A stretch of 64,000 nucleotides of DNA, taken from assembly GCA_001914235.1 (NCBI GenBank), contig MQUF01000026.1:62001-126000 (forward strand), read 5' to 3'. Position numbers and translations under genes: made by a program. Positions 35,271-44,398 of the stretch are shown one piece after another (within the stretch, counting starts at the first letter, position 1; every line of letters begins with the position of its first letter). The notes under the pieces were generated by a model that worked only from the letters and a program-made list of their open reading frames with translations, was not told the DNA's origin and did not search any database. This stretch comes from Desulfobulbaceae bacterium DB1. GTDB lineage: Bacteria > Desulfobacterota > Desulfobulbia > Desulfobulbales > SURF-16.

Positions 35271-38195
35271 TCAGGATGAGGAATGTGTTTTCAGGAAGGC
35301 GGGGAGGTCGGCGGCGGGCAGCGCCTTGGAGAAAAGATATCCCTGGGCCATGTGACAGTTGCACTGCTTGAGAAAGGAGAGCTGCTCCTCCGTCTCAACC
35401 CCTTTGGCGATAACCCGCATGTCGAGATGGTGGGCCAGGGAGGTGACTCCCGCCACAATCCGACGGTCGTTGTCGCCCTGGGTTATTTTACGGACAAATG
35501 TTTTGTCGATTTTCAGGGCGTCAATCGGCAGATGCTTCAGCACGGCCAGCGAGCAGAAGCCGGTGCCGAAATCGTCGATGGCGATTCGGATTCCCGTGTC
35601 CGCCAGGAGCAACAGCACCAGTGCCGCTTTCTGGGCATTGGTGATGACGGCGGGCTCGATGATTTCGATGACCACCCGGGAAGGGTTGATGTCATAGCGT
35701 TGCAGCATATCGTTGATGGATTCGGCAATCCCCTCCTCCTGCATCTGGGAGGCGGAAAGATTGAAAGAGAAATAGAGATGCCGGTCGGCGCAGCCGGTCA
35801 GAATTTCCCGACTGTGCCGGCAGAATTCCTCCAGCAGCCTGCGACCGACGGGAACCATCAGGCCGGAATCCTCGCAGACCTGAAGAAAGTCGGCCGGTTT
35901 CAGCGAGCCCCGCTCCGGATGCTGCCAGCGGGCCAGGGCCTCCAGCCCCGCAACCCGCATGGTGGCCAGATCGATGATGGGCTGGAAAAAAACGGTAAAC
36001 TCGTTGGCGTCCAGGCCTCTGCGGATCTCTTCCTCGCGGATGAGCCTTTCCTGGGCGTAGGCATGCATGTTTGCCGAGAAAAAATGAATCCTGTTTTTCC
36101 CTTGGGACTTGGCGGCATACATGGCCTGATCGGCGTTTTTGATCAGCATGTCGCTGTCCGTGCCGTCATCGGGGTAAACCGTCAAACCGATGCTGCCGCC
36201 CACGGCGAGATATTCTCCTTTGTAGGGAAAGGGAACGGCCAGGGATTTCAGGATTCGCTCGGCAATGGTCAGGGCGAAATCCTCGCTGTCAAGGTCGCCG
36301 ATGATGGCGATAAACTCATCGCCGCCGATGCGGCAGACCGTATCTTCCGGACGGAAAATGGTTTTCAGCCGTTGCGCCACCCCTCTCAGGACCAAATCAC
36401 CGGCCATATGTCCCTGGGTATCGTTGATGGTTTTGAAATTGTCCAGATCCATGAACAGTACCACCAGCTTTTTCCTGCGGCGTTCGGCATGGGCGATGGC
36501 AATGTGAATCTGGTCTTTCAGCAGCAGCCGATTGGGCAGTCCGGTGAGGGAATCGTGCATGGCCTGGTGGCGAATGAGCATTTCCTGTTTCTTGTGCTCG
36601 CTGATGTCGCGGAATGAGGCGATGTAATAAGAAATCTGTTCCTTTTGCGTCTCCATCGCGGCAATCGACAGCCAAAGAGGAACGACATCGCCGTTGCGGC
36701 GGCGGCACAGCACTTCTCCGTCCCACTCCCTTTTTTCCCGCAGATCGGCGAGGATGGTAAGGTAAAAATCCTCTGCGTGGCTGCCGGTATCAAAAACGCG
36801 GATGGAGGCCCCCATCAGCTCATTCATCTCAAAGCCGACGATCTGGGTGGTGGCCGGGTTGGCCTTGAGGATAGAGCCGTTTTCATCGGTCACCAGAATG
36901 CCTTCCAGGGCATGGGAAAAGGCGGTGCCCATGAGCTGCAGTTCGGCATTGGCGGCGCTGAGTGCCGCGGTCCGCTCCCGCACCCGTTTTTCCAACTGCT
37001 CGTTGGACATCTGCAGCAGCTTTTCGCTGGTCTGCAGCAGCTCGAAACTGTCGCGCAGCTCCCGCTGTTTGTCGCTTAAGGACTCGGCCATGCCGTTGAA
37101 CGAGGCGGCGAGCTGGCCGATGGCATCCCGGGTGGGCATGTCGATCCTGAAGCCGAGCTCGCCTTTGGCGAGCTTGGCGGTTCCCTGGATCAGCCGGCCG
37201 ATTCTTTTGCTGAGCAGGGAATTGATGAAAAAGGCAAAGAGGACGGCAAAGAGGATGCTGGTCGCGGCAAGGAAAACAAATTGCCGCCGTTTCTGCCCGG
37301 CCTCGCTTTCCAGGGCGGCCTGCCGGCGCTGCATGTCAATTTTTTCCTGCTCGATCAGTTCATCCGCGGTCACGGCGATTTCGTCCCAGACCGTGCCGGT
37401 CAAGGCTATTTCCTCGGGAAGCAGGGACATGGTGGGGTCGTTCTGCCAGCCGTCATAAATGCGGGGCAGGTTGGTGCGCAGTTTGATCAGCAGGTCGTTA
37501 AGGTATTCAAGTTCATGACGATGGTCGTCATCCGGCCGGGTGTGGTCTTTCAGCAGGGAAACCCGGTCGCCGGCAAGGGTGAGCAGCTTCATGACCACAT
37601 CAAGCTTGAGTCCCTCCCCTGTCATGAATTTTTCAACCATCGCTTCCAGATGGGCCAGATCGTGGGTGACATCCAGGGAAAGACAGGCGGCAAGCGGATC
37701 ATTTGCGCCGACGGAATGCATACCGCCGTATGCCAGGGTGGAAAGGGAAAAATGGATTGTCCGGAGATGATCCTTGATCTGGGGCAGCAGGCTGACGGTG
37801 TAATCCACCGGTTCCTGCCCGGCTTCAAACAGGCTGACCAGCCCCTGACGGATGGCGAACAGGCTGGTGTCCAGGGCTTGCTCCTCCTCCTGCTCTTTTG
37901 CGAAGGCAAAATTTTTCTTCAGATTTTTTATTTTGACGGCAAGGCTGTCGAGCGTGGCCATGATCTCCTCGGCCGGGATATTTTCAATCATGCTGTCCTG
38001 CCGGTAGAGCAGCGCGGCGTGCAGCAGGGCGTTGTTCATTTGATTGGCTGCTTCCAGGCGGGCCTGCTGGCTTGCCGTAATGGTTTTCATCTGCTCAATG
38101 GATTCATCCGTGAAGTTGACGGCAAGCTGCGCCAGGATGGCGAGCAGGGTCACCAGCAGAAAAAAACCGAGGTTGCGGAGATAATGGTAGGGCAT
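35271..38195 (-). CDS. Membrane GGDEF-EAL cyclic di-GMP protein with HAMP and PAS
   Basis: A 974-residue inner-membrane protein. TM1 (~8-26), a helical periplasmic sensor (~30-300), TM2 (~308-328), HAMP (~329-382), coiled linker, PAS (~425-540), GGDEF (~555-715) and EAL (~725-970). GGDEF is intact at 624-628. EAL is at 752-754, with N in SFNLSASQ, DDFGTG, KIDKTFV and the Glu in AKGVETEEQ, so both synthesis and hydrolysis of c-di-GMP look possible. A heptamer array ends about 12 bases before the ATG, and no conventional ribosome-binding site is visible. Confidence 0.95.
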   Translation of the reverse strand: MPYHYLRNLGFFLLVTLLAILAQLAVNFTDESIEQMKTITASQQARLEAANQMNNALLHAALLYRQDSMIENIPAEEIMATLDSLAVKIKNLKKNFAFAKEQEEEQALDTSLFAIRQGLVSLFEAGQEPVDYTVSLLPQIKDHLRTIHFSLSTLAYGGMHSVGANDPLAACLSLDVTHDLAHLEAMVEKFMTGEGLKLDVVMKLLTLAGDRVSLLKDHTRPDDDHRHELEYLNDLLIKLRTNLPRIYDGWQNDPTMSLLPEEIALTGTVWDEIAVTADELIEQEKIDMQRRQAALESEAGQKRRQFVFLAATSILFAVLFAFFINSLLSKRIGRLIQGTAKLAKGELGFRIDMPTRDAIGQLAASFNGMAESLSDKQRELRDSFELLQTSEKLLQMSNEQLEKRVRERTAALSAANAELQLMGTAFSHALEGILVTDENGSILKANPATTQIVGFEMNELMGASIRVFDTGSHAEDFYLTILADLREKREWDGEVLCRRRNGDVVPLWLSIAAMETQKEQISYYIASFRDISEHKKQEMLIRHQAMHDSLTGLPNRLLLKDQIHIAIAHAERRRKKLVVLFMDLDNFKTINDTQGHMAGDLVLRGVAQRLKTIFRPEDTVCRIGGDEFIAIIGDLDSEDFALTIAERILKSLAVPFPYKGEYLAVGGSIGLTVYPDDGTDSDMLIKNADQAMYAAKSQGKNRIHFFSANMHAYAQERLIREEEIRRGLDANEFTVFFQPIIDLATMRVAGLEALARWQHPERGSLKPADFLQVCEDSGLMVPVGRRLLEEFCRHSREILTGCADRHLYFSFNLSASQMQEEGIAESINDMLQRYDINPSRVVIEIIEPAVITNAQKAALVLLLLADTGIRIAIDDFGTGFCSLAVLKHLPIDALKIDKTFVRKITQGDNDRRIVAGVTSLAHHLDMRVIAKGVETEEQLSFLKQCNCHMAQGYLFSKALPAADLPAFLKTHSSS

Positions 38196-38207
38196 GTTTC
38201 AGTAGTC

Positions 38208-38241
38208 AGGAGTCAGCAGTCAGGAGTCAGGAGTCAGGAGA
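38208..38241. repeat. Heptamer array (TCAGGAG-type) upstream of GGDEF-EAL gene
   Basis: About five units of GTCAGGA/GTCAGCA lie directly upstream of the minus-strand gene starting at 38195. No complementary arm was found nearby. The DNA from 38270 to 38330 has related short units (AATCCGCA, AATCCAA). No gene is seen between 38196 and 38333. Confidence 0.85.
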
Positions 38242-38333
38242 CGGAATTCCGGGGCCGGAAAGGCGGGTTGCTGCATCAGCATGTCTTTATAATCCGTATT
38301 CCGCATTTCGCAATCCAAAATCCGCATCCACGT

Positions 38334-39218
38334 TTATTGTTCAAAGGAAAGAAAAAGCAGCTCCCCCACCTCGCCCGTGCCGTGCAGGGGCTGTTCCGCC
38401 TCCGGCTCCGGTTTGCGACCGGCTATTTCGTATCGGGAAACGGCAAAGGGATATCGTTTCTCCGGCGTGAAGCGCACATCGTCGTTATGGCCGGTATCAA
38501 GGGCCCGGGCAAATTCGATGGTCCAGGTCTTGTCCTGCCAGAGGCCTTTGGCCCGGATATCCGCCCGGCTGCCGGAAGGCTGCTGGGGGGCGTATTTCGG
38601 CACCTTGTCCTCCGTGCGCCCGGTGTAGAGAATGGTCGTATAGGCCGCATCGCCTCCGTCGCCGGGGCGAGTGAGATAAAAGACATTGCCCTGGTCCGAG
38701 GTGAGCATGGCCGCGTTTTTCATTTTGTCGCTTTTGTACAGGTGCATTTTGTCATCGGCAAAACCGGCGGGATCGGTGCGCATGGCCTTCCAGAACCAGA
38801 TATCAGCCTGGTAGGGAATATTTTCATGCAGGGTGAGAGTCGTGGGATAGTTGACCATGCTCCATTTGACGACAAAGACATCTTCCCGCTCCGGACCGTT
38901 GACGTATGCCGCCATGTTCCGGTCCCACATCAGGGTGCGGTGCTGCCGGTTTTCCGTCGGGTCCGGGAATGAGGCAAGAAAAAAAATCGTTTTCCCGTCA
39001 TGGGCGGCCTTCAGGGTGATGTCGATCCCGGCCACCTGATCGTGGGTGGTCACCGCTCCGGCCTTGGCCCAGAAAGGCTCATCCGCCCGGCCGTCGATGA
39101 CCGGCTCTTCCCCCACTTTGACGGCAACCAGATCCTTCGCGGCAAAAGCGGTTCCGGTCAGGACAAGCGATGACAAGGAAAAAAGCAGCAAGTGTTTCCA
39201 GACAGGGTAAGGGTACAT
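38334..39218 (-). CDS. Exported ethylbenzene-dehydrogenase-like haem-binding domain protein
   Basis: A 294-residue secreted protein with a signal peptide (HLLLFSLSSLVLTGTAFA). The rest matches the ethylbenzene dehydrogenase gamma/DMSO-reductase-like haem b-binding beta-sandwich: an IDGRADEPFWAKA opening, TLKAAHDGKTIFFLASF, then a LWQDKTWTIEFARAL strand near the C-terminus. Such periplasmic proteins carry electrons for molybdoenzymes or stand beside multihaem cytochromes, but no partner gene is in the window. Start ATG 39218 follows AGGAGG six bases upstream; an upstream in-frame ATG at 39239 lacks one. Confidence 0.82.
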   Translation of the reverse strand: MYPYPVWKHLLLFSLSSLVLTGTAFAAKDLVAVKVGEEPVIDGRADEPFWAKAGAVTTHDQVAGIDITLKAAHDGKTIFFLASFPDPTENRQHRTLMWDRNMAAYVNGPEREDVFVVKWSMVNYPTTLTLHENIPYQADIWFWKAMRTDPAGFADDKMHLYKSDKMKNAAMLTSDQGNVFYLTRPGDGGDAAYTTILYTGRTEDKVPKYAPQQPSGSRADIRAKGLWQDKTWTIEFARALDTGHNDDVRFTPEKRYPFAVSRYEIAGRKPEPEAEQPLHGTGEVGELLFLSFEQ

Positions 39219-39364
39219 GGACGGCCTCCTGAGAATCATATTTTTTGTGCCGGGTGTGGCGATTTGCCTCAGTCTCTTTTTATTATGTAACAGAGTGGGG
39301 GGAAAAATAAAGCGATATTCTTGAATCCATACAACTTGATGAACCCGTAAAAACGTAAAATTTT

Positions 39365-39438
39365 AACGCAAGGACACAAAGCAACAAAGAATTTTTTTAA
39401 AACAACCGGTTGCCTTTGCGGCTTCGGGGCTTTGCGTT
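39365..39438. repeat. Imperfect palindrome AACGCAAGG...CTTTGCGTT
   Basis: AACGCAAGGACACAAAGCAAC is mirrored by GTTGCCTTTGCGG and GGGCTTTGCGTT. A related sequence (CTTTGCGGCTTCGCG) occurs near 48780-48800, and a variant built on CACGGAG lies at 44263-44355. It is in the 473-base non-coding interval upstream of the haem-binding-like gene, which I see as two adjacent palindromes with no gene. Confidence 0.65.
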
Positions 39439-39454
39439 ATTGGGAAAATTCTTT

Positions 39455-39655
39455 GCAGCCATCCGGGGGGATGGGTTAAAGGGTGAAGGGTGAAGGGTGA
39501 AGGGTGAAGGCTGAAGGTTAAAGGCTGAAGGCTGTAGGGTGAAGGCTGAAGGGTGAAGGCTGTAGGGTGAAGGAAAGGCGTCACAAATAGAAACGCATGG
39601 AGTACAAACAGTCCGATAGTCTTCAGTCTATAGCCTAAACACCTGAGCAGGTACA
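39455..39655. repeat. Dispersed palindromic element, family B (copy 2)
   Basis: About fourteen heptamers of GGGTGAA, GGCTGAA and GGCTGTA occupy 39478-39573. A core (GGCGTCACAAATAG through GTACAAACAGTCC) and CTTCAGTCTATAGCC follow, then an end related to ACCTGAGCAGGTACA. Compared with the copy at 17806 the left arm is expanded by about nine heptamers, showing that the heptamers amplify. Confidence 0.8.
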
Positions 39656-39691
39656 ATTTTTTTATAAAATACGAGGAGAACCAGATTTCCC

Positions 39692-40228
39692 ATGCCGCTT
39701 TCTTCCTTTGTTCTGCAACCGTTTGACCATGTTCCGGGAACGTCTTTTTGCCTCACCGGCTCACTTTCCCGCCAAGGGAGTGCCCTGCATGTCCGCTATA
39801 CGCTGACCGGGGCGCTGGAGGCTCTTTGCCTGCCCCCGCCCGCCGCCTCCCCGGAGCGGAGAGACAATCTGTGGCAGGAGAGCTGTTTTGAGTTTTTTTT
39901 CGCCGAGGAAGGCGAGGAGGCATACCGGGAGGTCAATATTGCGCCCTCCGGACACTGGAATGTCTATTGTTTTGATTGTTACCGCCGGGGCATGCGGCAG
40001 GCCGGGGAAGTTCTTTCCCTGGACTGCCGCATCAGCCGCGAATCGCGCCGCTTCACCCTGGAGGCCACCCTTGATCCGGGGAAAACGGGATTTGCGGGCA
40101 AATCCCTGCGGGCGGGGATCAGCGCGGTTCTGCTGGCAAGGGACAACAGCATGAGCTACTGGGCCCTGGCTCATCCGGGGGAAAAACCGGACTTTCATGA
40201 CCGCCGGGGGTTTCTGCTGCGGCTTTAG
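39692..40228 (+). CDS. DOMON-like domain protein
   Basis: A 178-residue protein with no signal peptide, matching the small DOMON-like beta-sandwich family related to carbohydrate- and haem-binding domains. Landmarks are ERRDNLWQESCFEFFF near 58-72, the EVNIAPSGHWNVYCFDCYR strand near 85 and SYWALAHPGEKPDFH near the end. The role is not established. Its stop is eight bases from the convergent chemoreceptor gene. The haem-binding-like gene upstream has a loosely similar fold but lies on the other strand, so a link is speculative. Confidence 0.75.
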   Translation: MPLSSFVLQPFDHVPGTSFCLTGSLSRQGSALHVRYTLTGALEALCLPPPAASPERRDNLWQESCFEFFFAEEGEEAYREVNIAPSGHWNVYCFDCYRRGMRQAGEVLSLDCRISRESRRFTLEATLDPGKTGFAGKSLRAGISAVLLARDNSMSYWALAHPGEKPDFHDRRGFLLRL

Positions 40229-40235
40229 GCAACGG

Positions 40236-42932
40236 TCATTGTGCCGCTCCTTTGCCGCCTGCCTTGGCATGGAAGAGGGTGTCCAGGGCGACGAACAGCC
40301 GGTTGCTGGTTTTTTCGAACTCGACCAGCAGCTGTTTGGCCTGCTCCCGGTTGTTGTCCAGGCACTGGGCCTTGACCACCTGTTTGGCCAGGGAGTGGAC
40401 CTGCTTATGGATTTTTTCCACATCATCGCATTCCGGCAGGGCCCGGACAAAAGCCGCCTCCGGCCCATACAGCCATTTGCCGAAAGCGCACTGTTCATGC
40501 GACGAAACCTCATCGATGGTCAGTTGCCGGCCGTACATGACACCCTCGAGTTTTGCCCGCCAGCCGATATGGGCGCCCTTGACGGTTCCCAGGTCGAATT
40601 TCTTGTCGCCCAGGGTGAATTTGCTGATGTTGCTGTTGAGCTCGCGCGCCACATCGGTCAGCCGGTCCGCGTAAATCTTGGTTTCGGCGGAATCGGACCA
40701 GGTGCTGTTGACGCCGTCGTTCAGTTTGCGGACGTTTTCGGCGATCTCGGTCACCCCGATTGACGCCTCCTTGACCGAGGTTGCCACTTCTTCCTTGATG
40801 ACCCGGGTAAAGGAGGAGATGGTTCGCACCACCTCTTCGGCATGGTCCGAGGTGGCGGCCACGGTGCGGGCTATTTCGCCCACCGTGGCGGTCTGCTCCT
40901 CCACCGCGGCGGCGATGGTGGTGTTGATTTCATCAACCTCCCGGTTGATCTCGTAGGTTTCGGAGATGGAATCGGACACCTCGGTGGTGTGGCCCTGGAT
41001 CTGCTTGATTTGCTGGACGATCTCGTCAGTGGCATGCGCCGTTTGCTTGGCAAGTTCCTTCACTTCGCCGGCAACCACGGCAAAACCCTTGCCCGCGTCG
41101 CCGGCCCGGGCCGCCTCGATGGTGGCATTGAGGGCCAGCAGCTTGGTTTGCTCGGTGATTTCCGTGATCATGTTGATGACATTATTGATGCTTGCGGCAG
41201 AGCTGTTGAGGGCATCCATTTTTTCCCGGGATGTCGTGTTGTTTCTAATGGCCTTGTTGGCCAGACCCTGGGCGGTCTGGCAGTTTTGCGCCACCTCCTT
41301 GAAGGAACTGGTCAGCTCTTCCGCCGCCACCGCCACCGAGCGGATGTTGTGGGCCATTTCCACACTGTTCTGATTGATGGAGTCGGCCTCGTCGGCGATT
41401 TTCCCGGTTGTCTCGGAAACGATCTTGATGTTGGTGGAAATCTCTTCCGCGGCCCCGGCGACAATTCCCGCCTGGTGGGCCATGGACTCCGCCGTCCGGG
41501 ACATGACGGCGGAGGATTCACGGAGCCGATCCGAGGTAAAGGAAACCAGCGAGCTGTCGTTGGCCACATCGAGCAGGGTTTCCTTCATGCCGCTTCGCAT
41601 GTTGTTCAGCGATGAACAGAGGTTGCCGATTTCGTTTGTGCAACGAACCGGAATGACGCTGGTAAAATCACCGTCCCCAAGCCGGGAGGCAAATCCGGCG
41701 CATTCGCCGATGGGGTCGGCGAATTTTTTGGCCAGCCACATGAATCCCAGGCAGACCAGTCCGGCGATGACGCTCACGGCAAGGAGGATTTTCAGGAAAA
41801 GAGCGGTCATGGCGGCGGATGTCTTCCGGGCATGCTCCGCCACCTGGACTTCGATGTCATCAATATATTCGCCGGTGCCGATGATCCAGTCGAAGGGCGC
41901 AAAGAGACGGACATAGGAGAGTTTCGGCTGTTGCTCCGTCAAGCCGTCCTTGGTCGGTTTGGGCCACAGGTAGTCGACAAAGCCCTCCCCCTTTTCCTTC
42001 GCAACATCGACAAAGGCCTTGAAAAGGTTTTCCCCTTTGCCCAGGGCGCAGTTGTATTTGGGATCGTCCAGGATCTTGCCGTCCAGGGCGGGGGAGATCG
42101 GGTGCATGATCATTTTCGGGAAAGGCGCGCCGGTGTCGTTGATCCAGAAGTAGCCCTTGCCGTCATTGAAGCGGATCTTGGCGATATCGGTCATGCTTTT
42201 TTCCCTGGCATCGGCCAGGGCGTCATCCACGTAAATGCCGGTTCCCATGATCCAGCCCCATTCCGGCACCAGGCGGACATAGGAGAGTTTCGGCTGTTGC
42301 TCCGTCAAGCCGTCCTTGGTCGGTTTGGGCCACAGGTAGTCGACAAAGCCCTCCCCCTTTTCCTTCGCAACATCGACAAAGGCCTTGAAAAGGTTTTCCC
42401 CTTTGCCCAGGGCGCAGTTGTATTTGGCATCATCCAGCACCCGGCCGTTTAAGGCGGGCGCGGTGGGATGCATGATCATTTTCGGATAGGGCGAACCCGT
42501 ATCATTGACCCAGACGTAGCCTTTCCCCCCGTCATAACGAATCTTTTCAATCTGCCGCAGGGCCCGCTCCTTGGCCTCTTCGACGGTCAGGGCGCCTGCC
42601 GCCGTTTCCTCCCTGGCCGTGCGGACGATATTTTCCGCGATATCGATGATGTTTTTCAGCTCGTTTCCATAGCGTTTCTCCAGGTAGGCCCGGTCCGTGG
42701 CGTTTTCGTAATTTGCCTGGAGGATTTCATGGGCAATGTTGACATAGCTTTTCAGGTTATCCTGCACGGCAGCCATCTCCGCCTGCCGGAATGCCTGCAT
42801 TTCCTGATCGCGATTCCCGGACATGGTGAGATAGATGGTCATGATGACAACAAGCATGGCCAGGAAAAGAACCAGGTTGTTGGAAACAATCAACTGCCAG
42901 CGGATTTTCATGTTTTTCAGGGATAGACCCAT
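40236..42932 (-). CDS. Chemoreceptor with duplicated Cache sensor and CZB domain
   Basis: An 898-residue methyl-accepting chemotaxis protein. TM1 (~15-35), two consecutive single-Cache units (~110-225 and ~230-350, each with DGKGYxWxNDTG-type and KMIMHP motifs), TM2 (~378-398), HAMP (~400-450), a long signalling domain with the hairpin near [20 protein letters not shown], and a C-terminal CZB domain (~790-880) with the zinc motif [17 protein letters not shown] domains sense zinc or hypochlorous acid. The two Cache units share a perfect 154-bp DNA repeat. The start follows AAGGAG seven bases upstream. Confidence 0.95.
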   Translation of the reverse strand: MGLSLKNMKIRWQLIVSNNLVLFLAMLVVIMTIYLTMSGNRDQEMQAFRQAEMAAVQDNLKSYVNIAHEILQANYENATDRAYLEKRYGNELKNIIDIAENIVRTAREETAAGALTVEEAKERALRQIEKIRYDGGKGYVWVNDTGSPYPKMIMHPTAPALNGRVLDDAKYNCALGKGENLFKAFVDVAKEKGEGFVDYLWPKPTKDGLTEQQPKLSYVRLVPEWGWIMGTGIYVDDALADAREKSMTDIAKIRFNDGKGYFWINDTGAPFPKMIMHPISPALDGKILDDPKYNCALGKGENLFKAFVDVAKEKGEGFVDYLWPKPTKDGLTEQQPKLSYVRLFAPFDWIIGTGEYIDDIEVQVAEHARKTSAAMTALFLKILLAVSVIAGLVCLGFMWLAKKFADPIGECAGFASRLGDGDFTSVIPVRCTNEIGNLCSSLNNMRSGMKETLLDVANDSSLVSFTSDRLRESSAVMSRTAESMAHQAGIVAGAAEEISTNIKIVSETTGKIADEADSINQNSVEMAHNIRSVAVAAEELTSSFKEVAQNCQTAQGLANKAIRNNTTSREKMDALNSSAASINNVINMITEITEQTKLLALNATIEAARAGDAGKGFAVVAGEVKELAKQTAHATDEIVQQIKQIQGHTTEVSDSISETYEINREVDEINTTIAAAVEEQTATVGEIARTVAATSDHAEEVVRTISSFTRVIKEEVATSVKEASIGVTEIAENVRKLNDGVNSTWSDSAETKIYADRLTDVARELNSNISKFTLGDKKFDLGTVKGAHIGWRAKLEGVMYGRQLTIDEVSSHEQCAFGKWLYGPEAAFVRALPECDDVEKIHKQVHSLAKQVVKAQCLDNNREQAKQLLVEFEKTSNRLFVALDTLFHAKAGGKGAAQ
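41908..42061 (-). repeat. 154-bp direct repeat, copy 1 (inside chemoreceptor gene)
   Basis: It is identical base for base to 42274-42427, offset 366 bases. It encodes the second Cache unit's [20 protein letters not shown] region through [12 protein letters not shown]. The flanking sequence of each unit is similar but diverged. Confidence 0.95.
42274..42427 (-). repeat. 154-bp direct repeat, copy 2 (inside chemoreceptor gene)
   Basis: Identical to 41908-42061, within the first Cache unit. Perfect identity including third codon positions, against diverged flanks, points to recent gene conversion between tandem domains or a recent duplication. Confidence 0.95.
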
Positions 42933-43063
42933 TCAGGCACTCCTTTGTTGTTGTGGTGGCGAAGGCAAAGCGAAAGACACCCTTCCCCCCTGGATGGGGA
43001 GAGGGTGGTATTCCTTTGAATATAGAAGAGTATGGGGTAATTTTTATATGGGAATCAAGGGAA

Positions 43064-43200
43064 TTATGATCCTCTCAGGACTTTTTTACAGACATCGGCA
43101 AAATTGGCAACGGTGTACGGTTTGGGGATGACGGCACGGAAACCGTACTGCTCATAAGTCGAGATTATCGAGCACCGATGTGAGGCTTATTGCGGCCGGT
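43064..43200 (-). pseudogene. Remnant of a receiver domain C-terminus
   Basis: The minus strand from 43156 to the TAA at 43064 reads YEQYGFRAVIPKPYTVANF followed by ADVCKKVLRGS, the C-terminal end of a receiver domain of the hybrid-kinase type (KPY is the conserved Lys region). Just upstream another frame reads SVLDN; removing seven bases (CTCGACT) joins these as VLDN-YEQYGF, the expected receiver sequence. Further upstream the similarity fades. It is a decayed 3' fragment of a gene otherwise lost. It lies between the chemoreceptor and CoA-binding genes. Confidence 0.6.
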
Positions 43201-43228
43201 GCGGCGTTGTTCGGCGAAAAAACCATTG

Positions 43229-43633
43229 TTACACCATCGAGGCGTGATCGATTTTCATGCAGCGATCCATCACCACCCGCAGGCCATGTTCCCGGGCCAG
43301 CCGGGCCGCTTCGTCGTTGACAATTCCTTCCTGCATCCAAACGGCCTTTGCCTTGATCCGCACGGCCTGTTCCACCACGGCCGGCACCTCTTCGGGACGG
43401 CGGAAGATATCAACCACGTCGACCGGACCCGGGATGTCCAGCAGGCTCGGGTAGCAGATTTCGCCGAGGATTTCGGATTGACCGGGATTGACCGGGATGA
43501 TCCGATAGCCCACGTCCTGCAGGTAGCGGGCCACCTGATTGCTGGGCCGGTTCTCCTTGGGCGACAGTCCGACCACGGCGATGGTGTGGCTGTTTTTCAG
43601 AATGAATTCGATTTCCTTCAGGTTGGTCAGCAT
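43229..43633 (-). CDS. CoA-binding domain protein (YccU-like)
   Basis: A 134-residue single Rossmann-fold CoA-binding domain: IAVVGLSPKENRPSNQVARY near 19-38, VNPGQSEILGEICYPSL near 48-64, DVVDIFRRPEEVP near 72 and KAVWMQEGIVNDEA near 94. Related stand-alone domains resemble the alpha subunit of succinyl-CoA synthetase, but their biological role is poorly known. ATG 43633 follows GGAGAGA; the frame runs further upstream without family sequence. It is a single gene, divergent from cooT. Confidence 0.9.
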   Translation of the reverse strand: MLTNLKEIEFILKNSHTIAVVGLSPKENRPSNQVARYLQDVGYRIIPVNPGQSEILGEICYPSLLDIPGPVDVVDIFRRPEEVPAVVEQAVRIKAKAVWMQEGIVNDEAARLAREHGLRVVMDRCMKIDHASMV

Positions 43634-43777
43634 TGATTGTCTCTCCTCGTCTATCTTTTGTCGTGTGACTTCCGGCGTGCCCCTCATATTATTTTCTGGC
43701 GGTTTTTTCTGAATTTTGCAATAGTGCCGACAACTTTTTTGTTCGGATTGACAACTCTTGCGGTGGAGGGGGCTATC

Positions 43778-43987
43778 ATGTGCCAGATGAGCGTGGTCTA
43801 TGAAAAAAACGGGGAACGGGAAATTGTCATGGAAAACGTCACCTTTCTTGAGGTTGATGCAGCCGGCGTGCGGGTCAGCACCCTGTTTGCCGAACCGCGG
43901 GTTATTGCCGCCTCTTATGTCAAAAAAATAGATTTCATGGGCGGGGTGGTCACCCTTGCCCCTGTCGGAGAAGAAAAAAATGGCTGA
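43778..43987 (+). CDS. cooT: CooT-family nickel-binding protein
   Basis: A 69-residue protein beginning MCQMSVVYEKNG, the N-terminal Met-Cys signature of the CooT family (small SH3-like nickel-binding homodimers associated with carbon monoxide dehydrogenase maturation). Conserved positions include the VENV-like MENVTFLEV strand and the Asp/Phe near YVKKIDFMGG. The start at 43778 follows GGAGGGGG. It overlaps the next gene by eight bases, coupling it to a His-tailed small protein. With a [NiFe] hydrogenase in the same window, a nickel-delivery or sensing role is plausible; no CODH gene is seen here. Confidence 0.85.
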   Translation: MCQMSVVYEKNGEREIVMENVTFLEVDAAGVRVSTLFAEPRVIAASYVKKIDFMGGVVTLAPVGEEKNG

Positions 43988-44237
43988 GCACAAGGAACTG
44001 ACCGAACTGGAAAAACTGCGGGTGCTGATTCCTCACTGGATCGAACACAGCCGCAGCCATCAGCATGAATTTGCCAAATGGCTGGACGTGGCGAAAAAAG
44101 AAGGGGCCGCTGAAACAGCCGAGGCCATCGGCAAGGCAATGGAAAAAATGGCCAAAACGGACAAATATCTGCAAAAGGCGCTGGAGAGTCTGGGCGGTGC
44201 GGCGGAGGGGCATCACCACCACGACCACCATCATTAG
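43980..44237 (+). CDS. Small helical protein with His-rich tail
   Basis: An 85-residue protein starting at ATG 43980 inside the end of cooT. Residues ~1-70 are helical (ELEKLRVLIPHWIEHSRSHQ, then AETAEAIGKAMEKMAKTDKY) with scattered His, and it ends HHHHDHHH. His-rich tails in small proteins beside nickel enzymes typically store or donate Ni2+ (compare HypB and SlyD tails). I do not recognise a named function. The coupling to cooT indicates a shared metal-handling role. Confidence 0.82.
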   Translation: MAEHKELTELEKLRVLIPHWIEHSRSHQHEFAKWLDVAKKEGAAETAEAIGKAMEKMAKTDKYLQKALESLGGAAEGHHHHDHHH

Positions 44238-44262
44238 AGACATTCCGTAAATGACGGTTTTT

Positions 44263-44355
44263 CGCCACGGAGCACACGGAGCACACGGAGCACGCAGAGG
44301 TAACATGCTGTAATTTAAAATATTTTCTCTGCGCCCTCTGTGCTCTCAGGGGTAA
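44263..44355. repeat. Hairpin with CACGGAG-type arms
   Basis: The left arm GCCACGGAGCACACGGAGC is followed by a further ACACGGAGCACGCAGAGG unit. The right arm (44327-44347) CTCTGCGCCCTCTGTGCTCT is roughly complementary. It lies between the convergent His-tail and HAD genes, where it could act as a transcript end. Confidence 0.7.
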
Positions 44356-44398
44356 AAAAAAGACTTTTTACGGGTTTATCTTTTTTGATGCGTGCGCC

